Source: Sinonovacula constricta (Eukaryota; Mollusca; Bivalvia; Cardiida; Solecurtidae). Taken from it: a DNA stretch of 64,000 nucleotides. Where the stretch lies: contig CM017563.1 of NCBI GenBank assembly GCA_007844125.1, positions 29,064,094 to 29,128,093 of the forward strand, in the 5' to 3' direction. The notes beneath the pieces were generated by a model that was not told the origin of the DNA, ran no database searches, and saw only the letters and a program-made list of their open reading frames with translations. Position numbers and translations under genes: made by a program. How positions within the stretch are numbered: position 1 is the first letter of the stretch; every line of letters begins with the position of its first letter. Shown in pieces: positions 11,463-22,698 of this stretch.

Positions 11463-12111
11463 GATGTAATGAAAGGTAACCCAACAACAATGTTTGCCAG
11501 GTCGAGTTAGATGTAACGGAGGGTAACCCAACAACAATGTTTGCCAGGTCGAGTTAGATGTAATGGAGGGTAACCCAACAACAATGTTGAAAGGTCGAGT
11601 TACATGTAATGGAGGGAAACCCAACAACAATGTTGCAAAGTCGAGTTAGATGTAAAGGAAGGTAACCCAACAACAATGTTTGTCAGGTCGAGTTAGATGT
11701 AAAGGAGGGTAACCCAACAACAATGTTTGTCAGGTCGAGTTAGATGTAAAGGAGGGTAACCCATCAACAATGTTTGCCAGGTCGAGTTAGATGTAATGAA
11801 AGGTAACCCAACAACAATGTTTGCCAGGTCGAGTTAGATGTAACGGAGGGTAACCCAACAACAATGTTTGCCAGGTCGAGTTAGATGTAATGGAGGGTAA
11901 CCCAACAACAATGTTGAAAGGTCGAGTTACATGTAATGGAGGGAAACCCAACAACAATGTTGCAAAGTCGAGTTAGATGTAAAGGAAGGTAACCCAACAA
12001 CAATGTTTGTCAGGTCGAGTTAGATGTAAAGGAGGGTAACCCAACAACAATGTTTGTCAGGTCGAGTTAGATGTAAAGGAGGGTAACCCATCAACAATGT
12101 TTGCCAGGTCG
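11463..12111. repeat. heptameric higher-order repeat, 327 bp, duplicated within the satellite
   Basis: Three independent marks are each offset by 327 bp: GATGTAATGAAAGG at 11,463 and 11,790; GATGTAACGG at 11,510 and 11,837; and CCATCAACAATG at 11,761 and 12,088. The seven monomers mix 46- and 47-bp variants, so the block was copied as a unit after the variants had mixed. Confidence 0.85.
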
Positions 12112-12989
12112 AGTTAGATGTAATGGAGGGTAACCCATCAACAATGTTGCAAGGTCGAATTAGATGTAATGGAGGGTAACCCAACAACAATGTTGCAAGG
12201 TCGAGTTAGATGTAACGGAGGGTAACCCAACAACAATGTTGCAAGGTCGAGTTAGATGTAATAGAGGGTAACCAATCAACAATGTTTGCCAGGTGGAGTT
12301 AGATGAAATGGAGAGTAACCCAACAACAATGTTGCAAGGTCGAGTTAGATGTAATGGAAGGTAACCCAACAACAATGTTGCAAGGTCGAGTTAGATGTAA
12401 TGGAGGGTAACCCAACAACAATGTTAAAAGGTCGAATTAGATGTAATGGAGGGTAACCCAACAACAATGTTGCAAGGTCGAGTTAGATGTAATGGAAGGT
12501 AACCCAACAACAATGTTGCAAGGTCGAGTTAGATGTAATGGAGGGTAACCCAACAACAATGTTGCAAGGTCGAGTTAGATGTAATGGAAGGTTACCCAAC
12601 AACAATGTTGCAAGGTCGAGTTAGATGTAAAGGAGGGTAACCCAACAACAATGGTGCAAGGTCTAGTTAGATGTAATGGAAGGTAACCCAACAACAATGT
12701 TGCAAGGTCGAATTAGATGTAATGGAGGGAAACCCAACAACGATGTTGCCAGGTCGAGTTAGATGTAATGGAGAGTAACCCAACAATAATGTTGCCAGGT
12801 CGAGTTAGATGTACTGGAAGGTAACCCAACAACAATGTTGCAAGGTCGAGTTAGATGTAAAGGAGGGTAACCCTATAACAATGTTGCAAGGTCGAGTTAG
12901 ATGTAATGGAAGGTAACCCAACAACAATGTTTGCCAGGTCAAGTTACATGTGATTGAGGGTAATCCAGCAACAATGTTTGCCAGACATC

Positions 12990-15520
12990 GAAATACGTAT
13001 CAGCTTATCGGATAACAACAAATTTTTTTTATTTATAATACATGTACTTATTTTTTTTAATAAAACATATATGCAAAATTGTAAAAAATGTTAAGCGGAA
13101 AGTATACTCGTCTTATTAAGTCGGTAATGTGTAAACACGTGAATGTATTTTTGTGACATGTTAACGTAATATTATATTTCAAAAAACAGTTCTCAGAAAA
13201 AGGGAAACAAAAAAATACAAAAGGGATTTGAAAATATTTATAAACATTGAAGAAATATTCCAGCCTTTTCCTACATTTAATACTTCCATAACAATGAATA
13301 GCGTGGACAATTTTGCTGAAATCTTTTTCATCAAACCATATCGAGCTGCATTCATAAATTACAAAATAAACAGTATGGTAGACGCTGTGACCTTCAGAAA
13401 TGTTCATTTTTATTAACAGGTTTAAATGCAAACTGCGATGAAATTAATTTACAGGTGAACGACATTGCGCCCTAAAACGAGATTTCATGACTGTTTACAG
13501 CACAATTGCGTGGCCATATGACGGTAAACAGCCTGAGACAAGACCATTGAAAAGACATCAAAATCCTGTTGTCGCGTTTGTCTGGAGTGCTTCAGTGGCA
13601 TTTTGTTAAACGGCATTAACGGTAAAATCAGCTATCTTCAACGAAAAGTGCTTGTTATATAATATATATCAGATTTTGCAAGGGGTCTTTGCCAATAAAT
13701 GCTTAATTTACTGCTGTAAATTTGTTTTACTCAGTTCCGTCGTTACAATTGGTGTTCCATGTTTTAATTTTGTTATAGTGATAACTATTTTCATTGTTCT
13801 GTACACCTGTTATATTCGCTTCTGTCAATTTCTAAAATCTTCGAATTACTATGGTGAAAAAAAATGTACATATAGCATGTCTACTTTTTACTTACATGTT
13901 TCCCAATCAAAGAGACATTAACAAGAAGGCTTTCAAAGTGTCCATAAATTATTCAGATTCATTGATGATTTATAAGCTACGGAAGACAAAACTAGAGAAG
14001 ATTCGCCGACAATGTGTTCGTTTTTGTCAGTAAAAACTGTAATACAAAAGTACATGACGACGTTTCAAAACAACGTTGCGTGAAAAATGGCATTTTCTAT
14101 ACAGTTAAACGCAATAACTGTCAAGCCATAAAGAGTGCATTTTCTATCGGCTACTTGCATACTTGCATGGGCACAGAGAATTGATGCACTGCTAAAACAA
14201 ATGTTTTGCCACAAGCGAGCGTGTAAAAACGGTATTTGCACATATTTTGCATGCATGTCACTACACGCAAAATTATTTATTGATGTAACTTGGTGAAATT
14301 AAAGGTAGTACCCGATAGTTTGCCTAGATCTAATAATAGTGTCAACATCTTTAAGCTTTCTTCATAAGTGTATTAAGTGTATGTATTTATTATTAATAAC
14401 ACCACCTTTATTATAGACAAATAAAATCTTGAAATAAATCGCTTTAAAGCTTCTTTCTTTTCACAGCTATAAATTATAAGCACGATAGTGATTTCAGCTA
14501 AAAGGATATCGACGTCGAAGCTGCCTACCCGGATGTTCATGTAACATGATCTCAAACGGTCACGCGGTTTTCTTAGTCAAAATAGCTAACTGTGCAGCTT
14601 GGCTTAGATAGGAAACATACTTTTGGAAAAAAACAAAGGGGTCTGTATGCTTTACTTATAATGGATATAGGTCACCAATAAACAGCATTTCGTGGGATCT
14701 ATTCAGGTAAGAGTAATTAATTCGGCTCCATTAGAGACATAAGATGATACAAACTGCTGTATATCACCTTTAAGACACTTTAAATCTCTTATGTTAATTA
14801 GTTATAATATGAGTTAGGAGTTTTATTCTTATTGCACTAATTATCCATAACTATTTTATTTAAAGCAAAACAAACATTCCAGAAACAAACAGTCCGGGAG
14901 TGAAATTACATTGTACGTTGAACATGTTACATCATGTTTGTCTCCAAATGGTTGAACCCATATAAAAAGTGAATAAGTAACAAGCTTATTGAAACAGTAA
15001 AGTTTCCCTTGTCTGTCTGTTTTTGACTGGTTTGTATATTTTACACTGTTGTTAAAATTGTGTTCATTGCAAGTATATATACATACAATGAAAAGATTGC
15101 CTTTTGATAAATTTAAGTATCAATATAGCCTTGAAAAATAATTTAGTATAAATACTGCCTGGTTTGTTAAAATATGTTGAGTTGGCCGAGGCATCTGTAC
15201 ATACTAGATATATTTTTTTTAATTTTTCATTGTAATGACTGTCATATTGTTTCCTTGTGTATTGCCTTGATTTCCTGAAAAGATGCTTTCTGTCTGATGT
15301 ATCTTGTTGACGATGTTTTAAATTTTGTATTAGATGTGTACATGTGTATTTAACAAATTAGCTGCGAGCACGACGGAGTTACATGCACAAACAGTCATTA
15401 AACCAACTGCTACTGACTTCAAAGAAACGTGTTCTAGTAAGCTTACAGAGATATGTAGCTATGTGTTGGTCTGCTGAAACAGTGGACTATATGTTCATTA
15501 CACAAAACAATGTTTTTAGG
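12990..15520. other. no gene seen; A+T-rich DNA after the satellite
   Basis: The 124-codon minus-strand frame at 13,057-13,431 overlaps a 62-codon plus frame. Both are Phe/Ile/Tyr/Asn-rich translations typical of A+T-rich DNA, and neither resembles a known family. No repeat or RNA gene was found. Confidence 0.35.
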
Positions 15521-15521
15521 T

Positions 15522-15801
15522 CAGGTATGGATCCAGAGGGGGTTGGGGGTTGAGGGTTGGGAGGGGGGTGTATCCCCCTACACACACACTCAAACCAGGT
15601 AAAATAGTAGAGTTGGGAGAACACATACATGTACGTTTAAAAATACTAAGATTGTAAAGTATGTTTTCTGCTGACGTCTTAGGTAAATGTCTGGGTCCGT
15701 TACTGTGTATATATATCCAGTATTAACTGCAATAAAGTTGAATGGATCTTGATTCATACTCCAACCCTGCCAAAACGAAAAAATTCCTGGATCCGCCCCT
15801 G
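15522..15801. mobile_element. hAT-like non-autonomous DNA transposon (MITE), copy 1, 280 bp
   Basis: The left end CAGGTATGGATCCAG and the right end CCTGGATCCGCCCCTG form imperfect terminal inverted repeats of the CAGGGGCGGATCCAG type, which is known from hAT elements. The flanking octamers TTTTAGGT and TTGTATGC agree at 5 of 8 positions, a weak trace of an 8-bp target duplication. The interior shares CACATACATG, AATACTAAG and CTTGATTCATAC with the copy at 20.7 kb. There is no transposase. Confidence 0.75.
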
Positions 15802-16554
15802 TTGTATGCATTTAATTCTCACCATAATGATGTAATGGCAGTCTTCTTTGATTAAACTTATCTTTACAAAATGAATGTCTGTATAAAACTATGTGTAAAA
15901 TGAAGTTTTTAATCAAATAATTTCTTTGGTTCACAAGTGTATGTTTAGTGAGTAAAAAAATGAAATCATTCAGCATTTGTTGCTTTTTTTATAATTCCGG
16001 TTGTACTTTTCTAATCTCCGTCCATCCAAAGGATGCAATGTACATGTATCTGCTCTGCCAGAACAAATCGTGTTCGAGGCTTACAGAGGAAATTATTGAG
16101 ACTCTGTCTGTTTGCGAAAATTGCATTCTGAATTCATATTCATTCTGAATTCATATTTTCTTCGTACTTTAAATAACGTCTGATAAGTTATGCAAATAGG
16201 CACTAATAAAAGCTATATTTTCAATTCCGGTAAAACAATGTTTAAACAGAATAAATTTGGGTTGCCCGGGGCACGCTAGTATCAGACAACTGTAATGTCT
16301 CAATATCTTCTGAAGAAGCCTCGTGTTTTTCTTTGTGTTTTGATTCATTTCCACAAAGCGTACTTGTTTCATCTATACCTTTGCTTCCTTTTTATAAATT
16401 AGTTTAAACCAATAAATTTATTTATAGTCGATTGAAAAAGAAGTTATTCCAACATATATTAATCCTTTTCAATGACCCACTTCATGGGTAAAACCATCAA
16501 ATACATAGAGCCATTTGCAGTAAATAGTCTTGATCATGGACTAACATAATGTTG
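15802..16554. other. no gene seen
   Basis: Only short A+T-rich frames are present. A small direct repeat, ATTCATATTCATTCTGAATTC, lies at about 16,129-16,158. Confidence 0.35.
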
Positions 16555-16630
16555 TCAATTTTGGGGTTCGAACCTGGGGCTCAGAGATCGGGAGTCGCAG
16601 GCCTCAACTACTAGACCAGGGACGCCCTTT
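16555..16630 (-). repeat. tRNA-like pseudo-element (SINE head or tRNA pseudogene)
   Basis: Read on the minus strand, TGGTCTAGTAGTTGAGG (16,602-16,618) is a good A box and AGGTTCGAACCCC (16,563-16,575) a good B box, at tRNA-like spacing. The T-arm stem does not pair properly, so a working tRNA is unlikely. No clear body follows on the minus strand. Confidence 0.5.
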
Positions 16631-19057
16631 AATTTTTAATAAATAATTTAAGCATATAGTTATTTGGTTTATCTATATATAATCAATTATTTGTTTAAAG
16701 TAACAATATAAATAATAATATTTAAATATTGAACGAAAAGAATGTGAGACTATTTTCAAAAATAATATAATACTTATTAACAAATTGTTTGTAACGAAAA
16801 ATATTGCAATGTTTGATCGTGCAGGCATAATATACCTCTGTTTGTTGCCAATACTAAGTGCATCCAGAAGTTGAAGGTATATTAATTTACATTGAAATCT
16901 AACCATCACAGAACGAGTACACAATATATACATGTATTAATAATCTATTCGCAGAAATGAAACAATAGGGTGTTAAATGTATCTCGTTAATATCTTAATG
17001 TTTTGTTTATTTAGTGTTTTATTGTACTCCATGTTTACCACATTTGTGGCTCTGAACTAATTCTTATATATTAGTAACTTTCATAATATTTTATTTTAGT
17101 AGTTCAAAGCGGACAACCTATTTAAGCTTATGTGTAATAATTCAGAGTTAATTCTTCATTTTGAACTTTAAACTCGGGGGTCGCAGTTGTCTTAAAAGTA
17201 ACACCCCGCCCATTTTTGTTGGAAGCAGACGTCTCAATATCAATATCTTTTAACGTCTTGCATTCGAAGCAGCCGTGTAAATAGTTTTGCAGGTAATTAT
17301 TACATTTGTTGTTGGTTTCGTGTAAACACATATATATGCATTTCCTTACGCGAGCTCATATATTGTTCTTTTACGCTTGAACCGTATATTATTCTTGTTA
17401 AATATCAAAGGCAATATCATCACGCTGTGTATTGGACACGTGCTTGATTTATCAATTGTTTATGTGTATTATTAAAGTATTTTTGTTTAATTATTGTGCC
17501 ATAAAACATTGTTTACTAGTAAAATTGATTTTGTTATTATACGTCTTGTTTATGTCTTCTACAGAAACATAAACAAAATCATGCAAATAGTCCGAATTAA
17601 AGATGTGGTGTAAGATGATGGCTTGTTGTCAAGATACGACCCCCGCTCACTATAACAAAAACATGCAGTCGATATCCAATATGGGTTTTCTAAATATGCA
17701 TCCGCCACTGAATAGACTACAGCAGCCCAGATAATAGTTTCTTCAAGTATTCGCATCAGACATCACAGCACGCTCAGAATTACACGATCTACACTTGAAA
17801 TGTTAACTTCCGAACCAAGCAACGTACTGTGCGTGAATGACAGCAATTCATATATTTCCACATGCCTAACGCGGATATCTATTGCGTAATTGAGCTTCCG
17901 ATGACATATAGTTCTTACGTTTTAGCTTCACCCACCCAAAGACACGGTTATGTTTGCAGAAAACAACGTGATCTCAAATAACCTGGAAACTATGTGTAAT
18001 GTTCTGTTTCATAAGTAAGTGTGAGTTTAGAGTTTGCTAATTTGACCAACTCTGTCGCGGTAAGGTACGCTTTTAATTTCGCCTATGACCAGAAGACTAC
18101 TTACTTCTGAAATACCATGGGGCACAATGTTTTAAGGGAGATGTCATTTCAGTTTTATGTCGACTGGAGATCATGGCTTTGTTTATGATTCGGTTTACAG
18201 GTTACAAATTGTACACATTATTTTCATAAAGCAGTAAACATGAATGAATTTAAAGAAAATGAATAAATATATACATCATGCAGGTGTGAAATTAACTTAT
18301 ATCTTTTAAATATATCTTTTAATCTAACTTTAATTGTATTTTAGGTTTAGAGATTTACACAAAATTAGAGATTAAAAAACGATTATATCACGTTTAGATT
18401 AAAAAGGTGCTACACACATGACAGCGATGCTACCAAGAAGGGAACATGCCCACCTGAAGACCACAGCCACTAACATGTAATTTAGTCTAAATATCACTCA
18501 AACGTTACATCACATGATCAGAGTAACTGATGACAGACAACATTTTTTGTCAAAAAACACTGGCACTCAAATTTTCATCATAATATGCAAATATGTAAAA
18601 AGAGCTTGTTTGTCTTTAACTCTTGAAAACGGCAATTTGCAGAAACTTTGAGTGTGGGCGTTTTTTATTAAAAACATATTATTGTACTATTATATATTGT
18701 ATTATTGTATTAGTTAGAGTAGGCAGGGCCATTTAAATCTTTCCGACAAAAACGTTGGGAAATGTATTAATTCTTTTCAACTAAAGATTGTTAATAACAC
18801 GCATATGGGCACATGATTCTTTAATTACCTCGAAGAAATCACTACTAGTCGATTTAGGCTAAAGTCATTTCTAGATATCATCTAGTGTAAAGACTGTCCT
18901 ACAATATTTTACATACTAAGCAGCTTGTAAATATTTCTTGTTTTCACAGTCCCCATTATTTACTGTTTAACAGTTAAAATTCTACAAACGTTTTATTTAT
19001 TAACTGTATTCCTATTTACTTTTCGTTTTAATGCAACCATTGTAGACACAATCAACA
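16631..19057. other. no gene supported
   Basis: A 65-codon minus frame at 17,559-17,756 and a 33-codon ATG frame near 17,800 (plus) have fairly balanced residue composition, but neither has clear splice edges and I recognise neither. 18,511-18,535 resembles a piece at 4.5 kb. The rest is A+T-rich and featureless. Confidence 0.3.
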
Positions 19058-19174
19058 CAGTATAATGGACCGGCCGGGTTCAGTCTCTGGGCACCTTATA
19101 AGTGCCCCTGTGCTATAATGATAGGAATGTCGCTGCACATTATCGGCAAAAATGCAGGCTAATCCCATCCCATC
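19058..19174 (+). repeat. SINE family A, 3' tail only
   Basis: It starts near ACACAGTATAATGGACCGG and runs through GGGTTCAGTCTCTGGGCACC, TATCGGCAAAAATGC and CCCATCCCAT. It is the best-preserved example of the family's 3' end, but the tRNA head and the CAAACCAAAGAC body are missing. This is a 5' truncation of the LINE-mobilised type. Confidence 0.75.
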
Positions 19175-19365
19175 CAAACACAGTTATTTGCTTACAATAA
19201 GTACCATATTAATCACTTAAATATATTTGTCGGCCGATCGAAACTTTTACCAGACATCCGACTATCATTTCACAATTAACGATGATAAATGAAACAGAGA
19301 AGCATCAAAACTGTCTTAACAAGTAAGTTAAATGTGATTTAAATACAGACAGACACAGTAAATTT

Positions 19366-19990
19366 CCCGAGCCAGAATTGATGACAAATGTAAGCAGACA
19401 TTTATGAAGGTGAGCATCAAACAAAAAATGAAATAAGTTGTTATCAATATACAACTAAAACTAGACATTCTATCGAGTGGTTAGTTAGGAATTGTCCTTT
19501 AGAACATGTATGGCTAGTTATTTTCATCATAACAGGTATGTTTACTGTTTGTTTCATTTGAACATTTTAGAGAGCATTTCCTTGTACAAAAATCTTGTTG
19601 CCGGAATTGTTGTTAGGTTTATTATTTCATGTTGTTAAGAAACCAATATTTCCCATACTGCTTCAGAAAGACCCTTTTTAAAAATTGTACGTTTATTTGA
19701 TTCAAAATGCCAAAAACATTACTTAAATGTGATGTGTGAAAGTTTAGCTATATATATCCTTGGACATGTCGTTTTAATAATAAATGAATAGGTAAGTAAG
19801 AAAAGATCGTATCCATTAAATCTTAACTTCCTGTAGACAAAAGCAAACAATGTAAATGTAAATGTTACAAAGACACAGAGACGAGACTTCATACACAAAA
19901 CAAGACCAGCAATTACCGCATTGGAACGGTCAGTCGGGGGTGCTTAAACCTGGTTTGTGGAGTACTCCAAAATCTCACTGTCTGAAGGTT
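19366..19990 (+). repeat. interspersed repeat R1, fragments, copy 2
   Basis: ATGACAAATGTAAGCAGACATTT (near 19,381) matches 5.45 kb. Around 19,875-19,945, ACAGAGACGAGAC, ACACAAAACAAGA and CAATTACCGCATTGGAACGG match, respectively, the reverse complement of 55.16-55.20 kb and the R1 core at 5.1 kb. GGTGCTTAAAC follows in both plus-strand copies. Between the fragments I see nothing. Confidence 0.5.
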
Positions 19991-20286
19991 GTTTTATCAA
20001 ACAAACAGTGTAAATAAAAATATCCCGTCAAAGTGAAACAACTAACAGAAAGCACCTGCCTCGTGTACATGGTTTACTGCGTCTAAAAAAATAAAAACTA
20101 AGCTAGGTTTACATTGCCATTCTTGGTCTTTAAATTAGAAAAAAGAAGTAGGCATTCTAATCACAATCATATAAACTTCGGAGTTTTAAAAATACGAATT
20201 ACTTACATATCATTATCAAGAATAGCATTATCTTGCAGAAGTCTGCAGTGTACAGTCGAACTTTAGATCTTTGTCAAAAACGTCTA

Positions 20287-20533
20287 AGCTTTGCAGCTTC
20301 GCTTCTTTTTAAAAGCGGTGTCAGGTGTCTAGCTGTAGTAACTGAGATTCACGTGTGATTCGTGCGTGGGTGTAATCACGTCTTGACAGCGACTCATGCG
20401 ATCACAAGCTTTGGGGGTTTCGTCTTTTTTAAGGAGCGACTCCAGGTGTAACTCTCACGCAACTGTCAGGAACTGTCGTCCTACAGGTAAATTGTAGGTG
20501 TAATCACGTCTTGCCAACAACTCATGCAATTCC
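20287..20533. repeat. two-copy tandem duplication, about 128 bp
   Basis: TGTAATCACGTCTTG starts at 20,371 and 20,499, 128 bp apart, each followed by an ACTCATGC(G/A)AT motif. Each copy opens with AGCTTTG, a TTC-rich run and an (A)GGTGT(C/A) motif. The copies are clearly diverged. The region is more G+C rich than its surroundings. Function is unknown. Confidence 0.6.
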
Positions 20534-20699
20534 AAAATCCATCAGCTCTGTATCTCTGGTGGGTAATAAGTTCTGAAAACATGATGTACTACTACTTTGG
20601 CAAGATCTTGTCCTTGCTTGCCCTCAGGAGAGAACAGATCAGCAAATGATTTTCTGAATAACTACTTCTGTTTCACCATATTATGTCGCGCAGCGCTTT

Positions 20700-20954
20700 C
20701 AGGGTTGGATCCAGGGTGTGGAGGATGAGGGATGCACCCCCCTCCCACCCCGACTAACAAGTAGAATTGTGAAATCACATACATGTTAGCTATTAAATAC
20801 TAAGCTTTTAAGGTAAATTTTGTCTGTTGACTGCATATGTCGAAGTAAGGGTCCCTTAGTGTGTATACATGTCTAGTATTTACTGCGATAAAGTTAAATG
20901 GCTCTTGATTCATACCCCTTTCCGCACAACCAAAATTTTCCGGATCCGCCCCTA
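20700..20954. mobile_element. hAT-like MITE, copy 2, 255 bp
   Basis: The ends CAGGGTTGGATCCAGG and CCGGATCCGCCCCTA form terminal inverted repeats like those of the 15.5-kb copy. Flanking octamers AGCGCTTT (20,692-20,699) and AGCGCAGT (20,955-20,962) agree at 6 of 8, consistent with an 8-bp target duplication. It is collinear with copy 1, with small deletions. Confidence 0.8.
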
Positions 20955-21231
20955 AGCGCAGTCCCTTTACTACAGTCGTCTAAAACGTGAGGCTGATCAA
21001 CAGACACACACGTCAGAAATGGGCCTATTGTTTAGTATGCATCATCTGAAAGTCTGTTCGACTGGCTCTCGGCGTCGGCTTCCAATACTCGGATTTATTG
21101 TACGAGTGTTCGGCGTAATTCTGACAATACCCAGTAGCCGTCACTATATACTTTCTAGTGCCAACTGCTTGTGTGGCTCGTCTGTAATTTGACTATGCGA
21201 CTGGCATGGATAGACTTCCGTAGACTTATGA

Positions 21232-21405
21232 ATACTGGCCGAAAGACTCAACGCATCGGATGAAGCTCTCCATTCTGTAATAAAACTCGAGAATAATCGT
21301 GACGTCATTGTGAGGAGCGGGCAGCTGCAACTAAAGCTTGCATATATGCATGGATTCTTTTTGATCAACGATTCTAGCGGCCTCTCATGCAAGTTTCGAC
21401 TGCAG
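21232..21405 (+). CDS. candidate coding exon, unrecognised
   Basis: After a TGA at 21,229-21,231 the plus frame is open for 58 codons to a donor-like CTGCAG|GTAATGG at 21,405/21,406. The translation has a balanced, soluble-protein composition (for example SDEALHSVIKLENNRDVIV) and lies in a locally G+C-richer patch. No good acceptor is visible: the only AG after the stop, GCCGAAAG, lacks a pyrimidine tract. The opposite strand is also open (21,144-21,452, Ser-rich, 102 codons), so either or both may be chance. I recognise no family. Confidence 0.2.
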
Positions 21406-21479
21406 GTAATGGAACTTTTGCACGTCTGAAAATATTGTGCGATCAAGTGCACAGTTAATTCAAAGGAATCCCAAAAGAT

Positions 21480-22430
21480 TTGTCATTTCAAAATACCTCC
21501 GCGTATAGGATTGAGATTATTAAGCCGTTTCTATAGAAAACAGAAGCCGAAACGAGAGCGCCTAGTGCAGGCTTTTAATTTGTATGGAAACGTCTTACAA
21601 GATTATATCCGACTTAGAAGTCCCCGCCTCACGTCTACATGATCTCCCAAAATGACATGTAATCCGCCTCATAAAACTGTCAATCAAACTGTCAATCATG
21701 TTGACTTGTTTACAAGGGGAGGCGTCAAGCCAGAATGCGCGGTTTGCTGCAGATGCGAAGTTGAAAATAAAATCTAAATAAAATTTAGTAAAATAGATCG
21801 ATCTATCTAGTTCACTATAAAATAGAAAATAGAAAAGAGTCTTATAAAAATAAATCGATGCGGAGACTGAATTTTTCTAGCTTGTGATTGGCTACAAATG
21901 TAGGGCGACTTGTTAGACTCGTGACCTTTGTTAACCGGCAATATTGTTAACCGCATTACGCAGTGCTAGACTGCTGAAAACTAAGGTGCGGTAGTGAGGT
22001 CATCGGCTCTGGATCTGAAGCGATCAAGTTTATGGGTAGGGAGTTTTATTGCGGTATATCTTCTAGTAACTCTTATGACGCAGTTCCAACGGGATTAACC
22101 ACAGTCTGCTGTCCACCTTGCGTTCGCAATTGTCTCAGATTGATATCCATAATAAGAGAATACAATTTTTCACCAATAATCTTTATCTCAATATGAGCGA
22201 CCGCATTGTGAGACTATATTTTCTCGTTTAAGTTTACAATAACTGAACAGCAGTTGAATTTCTAAAAGATGCATATATTTATTTTAAATTAATTTCCTGC
22301 AGTAATGGTTTTAGAGGAAATGTAAGGGAAATATAAACGATCTATACGTTATTAATATTGGTTGTATTGTATAGGTAGACAGTCAGAAATATAGACAATA
22401 GCACGCATACATCATCCACAATTGGAATTG
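21480..22430. other. G+C-richer patch without a recognised gene
   Basis: 21,500-22,100 is visibly richer in G+C and CpG than most of the window, with a short CTGTCAATCA tandem near 21,680. This could be a promoter or transposon remnant. No TATA box, RNA gene or open frame supports either reading. Confidence 0.3.
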
Positions 22431-22698
22431 GGATGGGATTAGTCGGCATTTTTGCCGATACTGTGCAGCGACATTTCTATCATTATAGCAAAGGGGCACT
22501 TATGAGGTGCCCAGGGACTGAACCCGGCCGGTCCATTGTACTGACACTGACGAGTCAGGCGTAATGTTGTCCTTTTAGCCCCGAGCGTTAGGAGGGAAGC
22601 TACTACTACCAACTTTAAAGTCTTTGGGTTGACCCGGTTCGAACCCGCGACCTTCCGATCCGCAAGCCGATGCTCTACCACCTGAGCTATTGCGGCCG
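22431..22698 (-). repeat. tRNA-derived SINE, family A, near full length
   Basis: On the minus strand it reads head to tail: GGCCGCAATAGCTCAGGTGG (A box), GGTTCGAACC (B box), CAACCCAAAGACTTTAAAGT, GGCTTCCCTCCTAACGCTCG, CGGCCGGGTTCAGTCCCTGG and finally CGGCAAAAATGCC...CCCATCCCA. It is the most complete head-to-tail copy here together with 61.7 kb. The 80-codon minus frame is SINE sequence. Confidence 0.88.

Larger units (their letters stand above)
8424..12985. repeat. satellite DNA array, 46/47-bp unit, about 98 copies
   Basis: The unit reads GGTCGAGTTAGATGTAATGG, then AGGGTAACCCAACAACAATG, then TTGCAA (46 bp) or TTTGCCA (47 bp). Spacing was checked directly, for example 12,196 to 12,242 = 46. 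Two main variants segregate: TTTGCCAGG dominates at 8.42-9.25 kb and is mixed in at 11.1-12.1 kb, while TTGCAAGG dominates elsewhere. Every unit carries GGTAACC (the GGTNACC palindrome). Short minus-strand frames at 9245-9460, 9408-9599 and 12,160-12,375 are read-through of the repeat. The end units (8424-8600 and 12,950-12,985) are the most divergent, as expected for array edges. Confidence 0.97.

Noticed and set aside
8424..12985. CRISPR-like array of regularly spaced repeats
   Set aside because: Units abut without unique spacers, the whole unit repeats, and the genome is clearly eukaryotic.
13057..13431. A 124-codon minus-strand frame beside the satellite
   Set aside because: Composition is that of A+T-rich random DNA, the opposite strand is also open, and there are no splice or start features.
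16555..16630. A functional tRNA gene on the minus strand
   Set aside because: A and B boxes are good, but the T-arm and anticodon stem do not pair.
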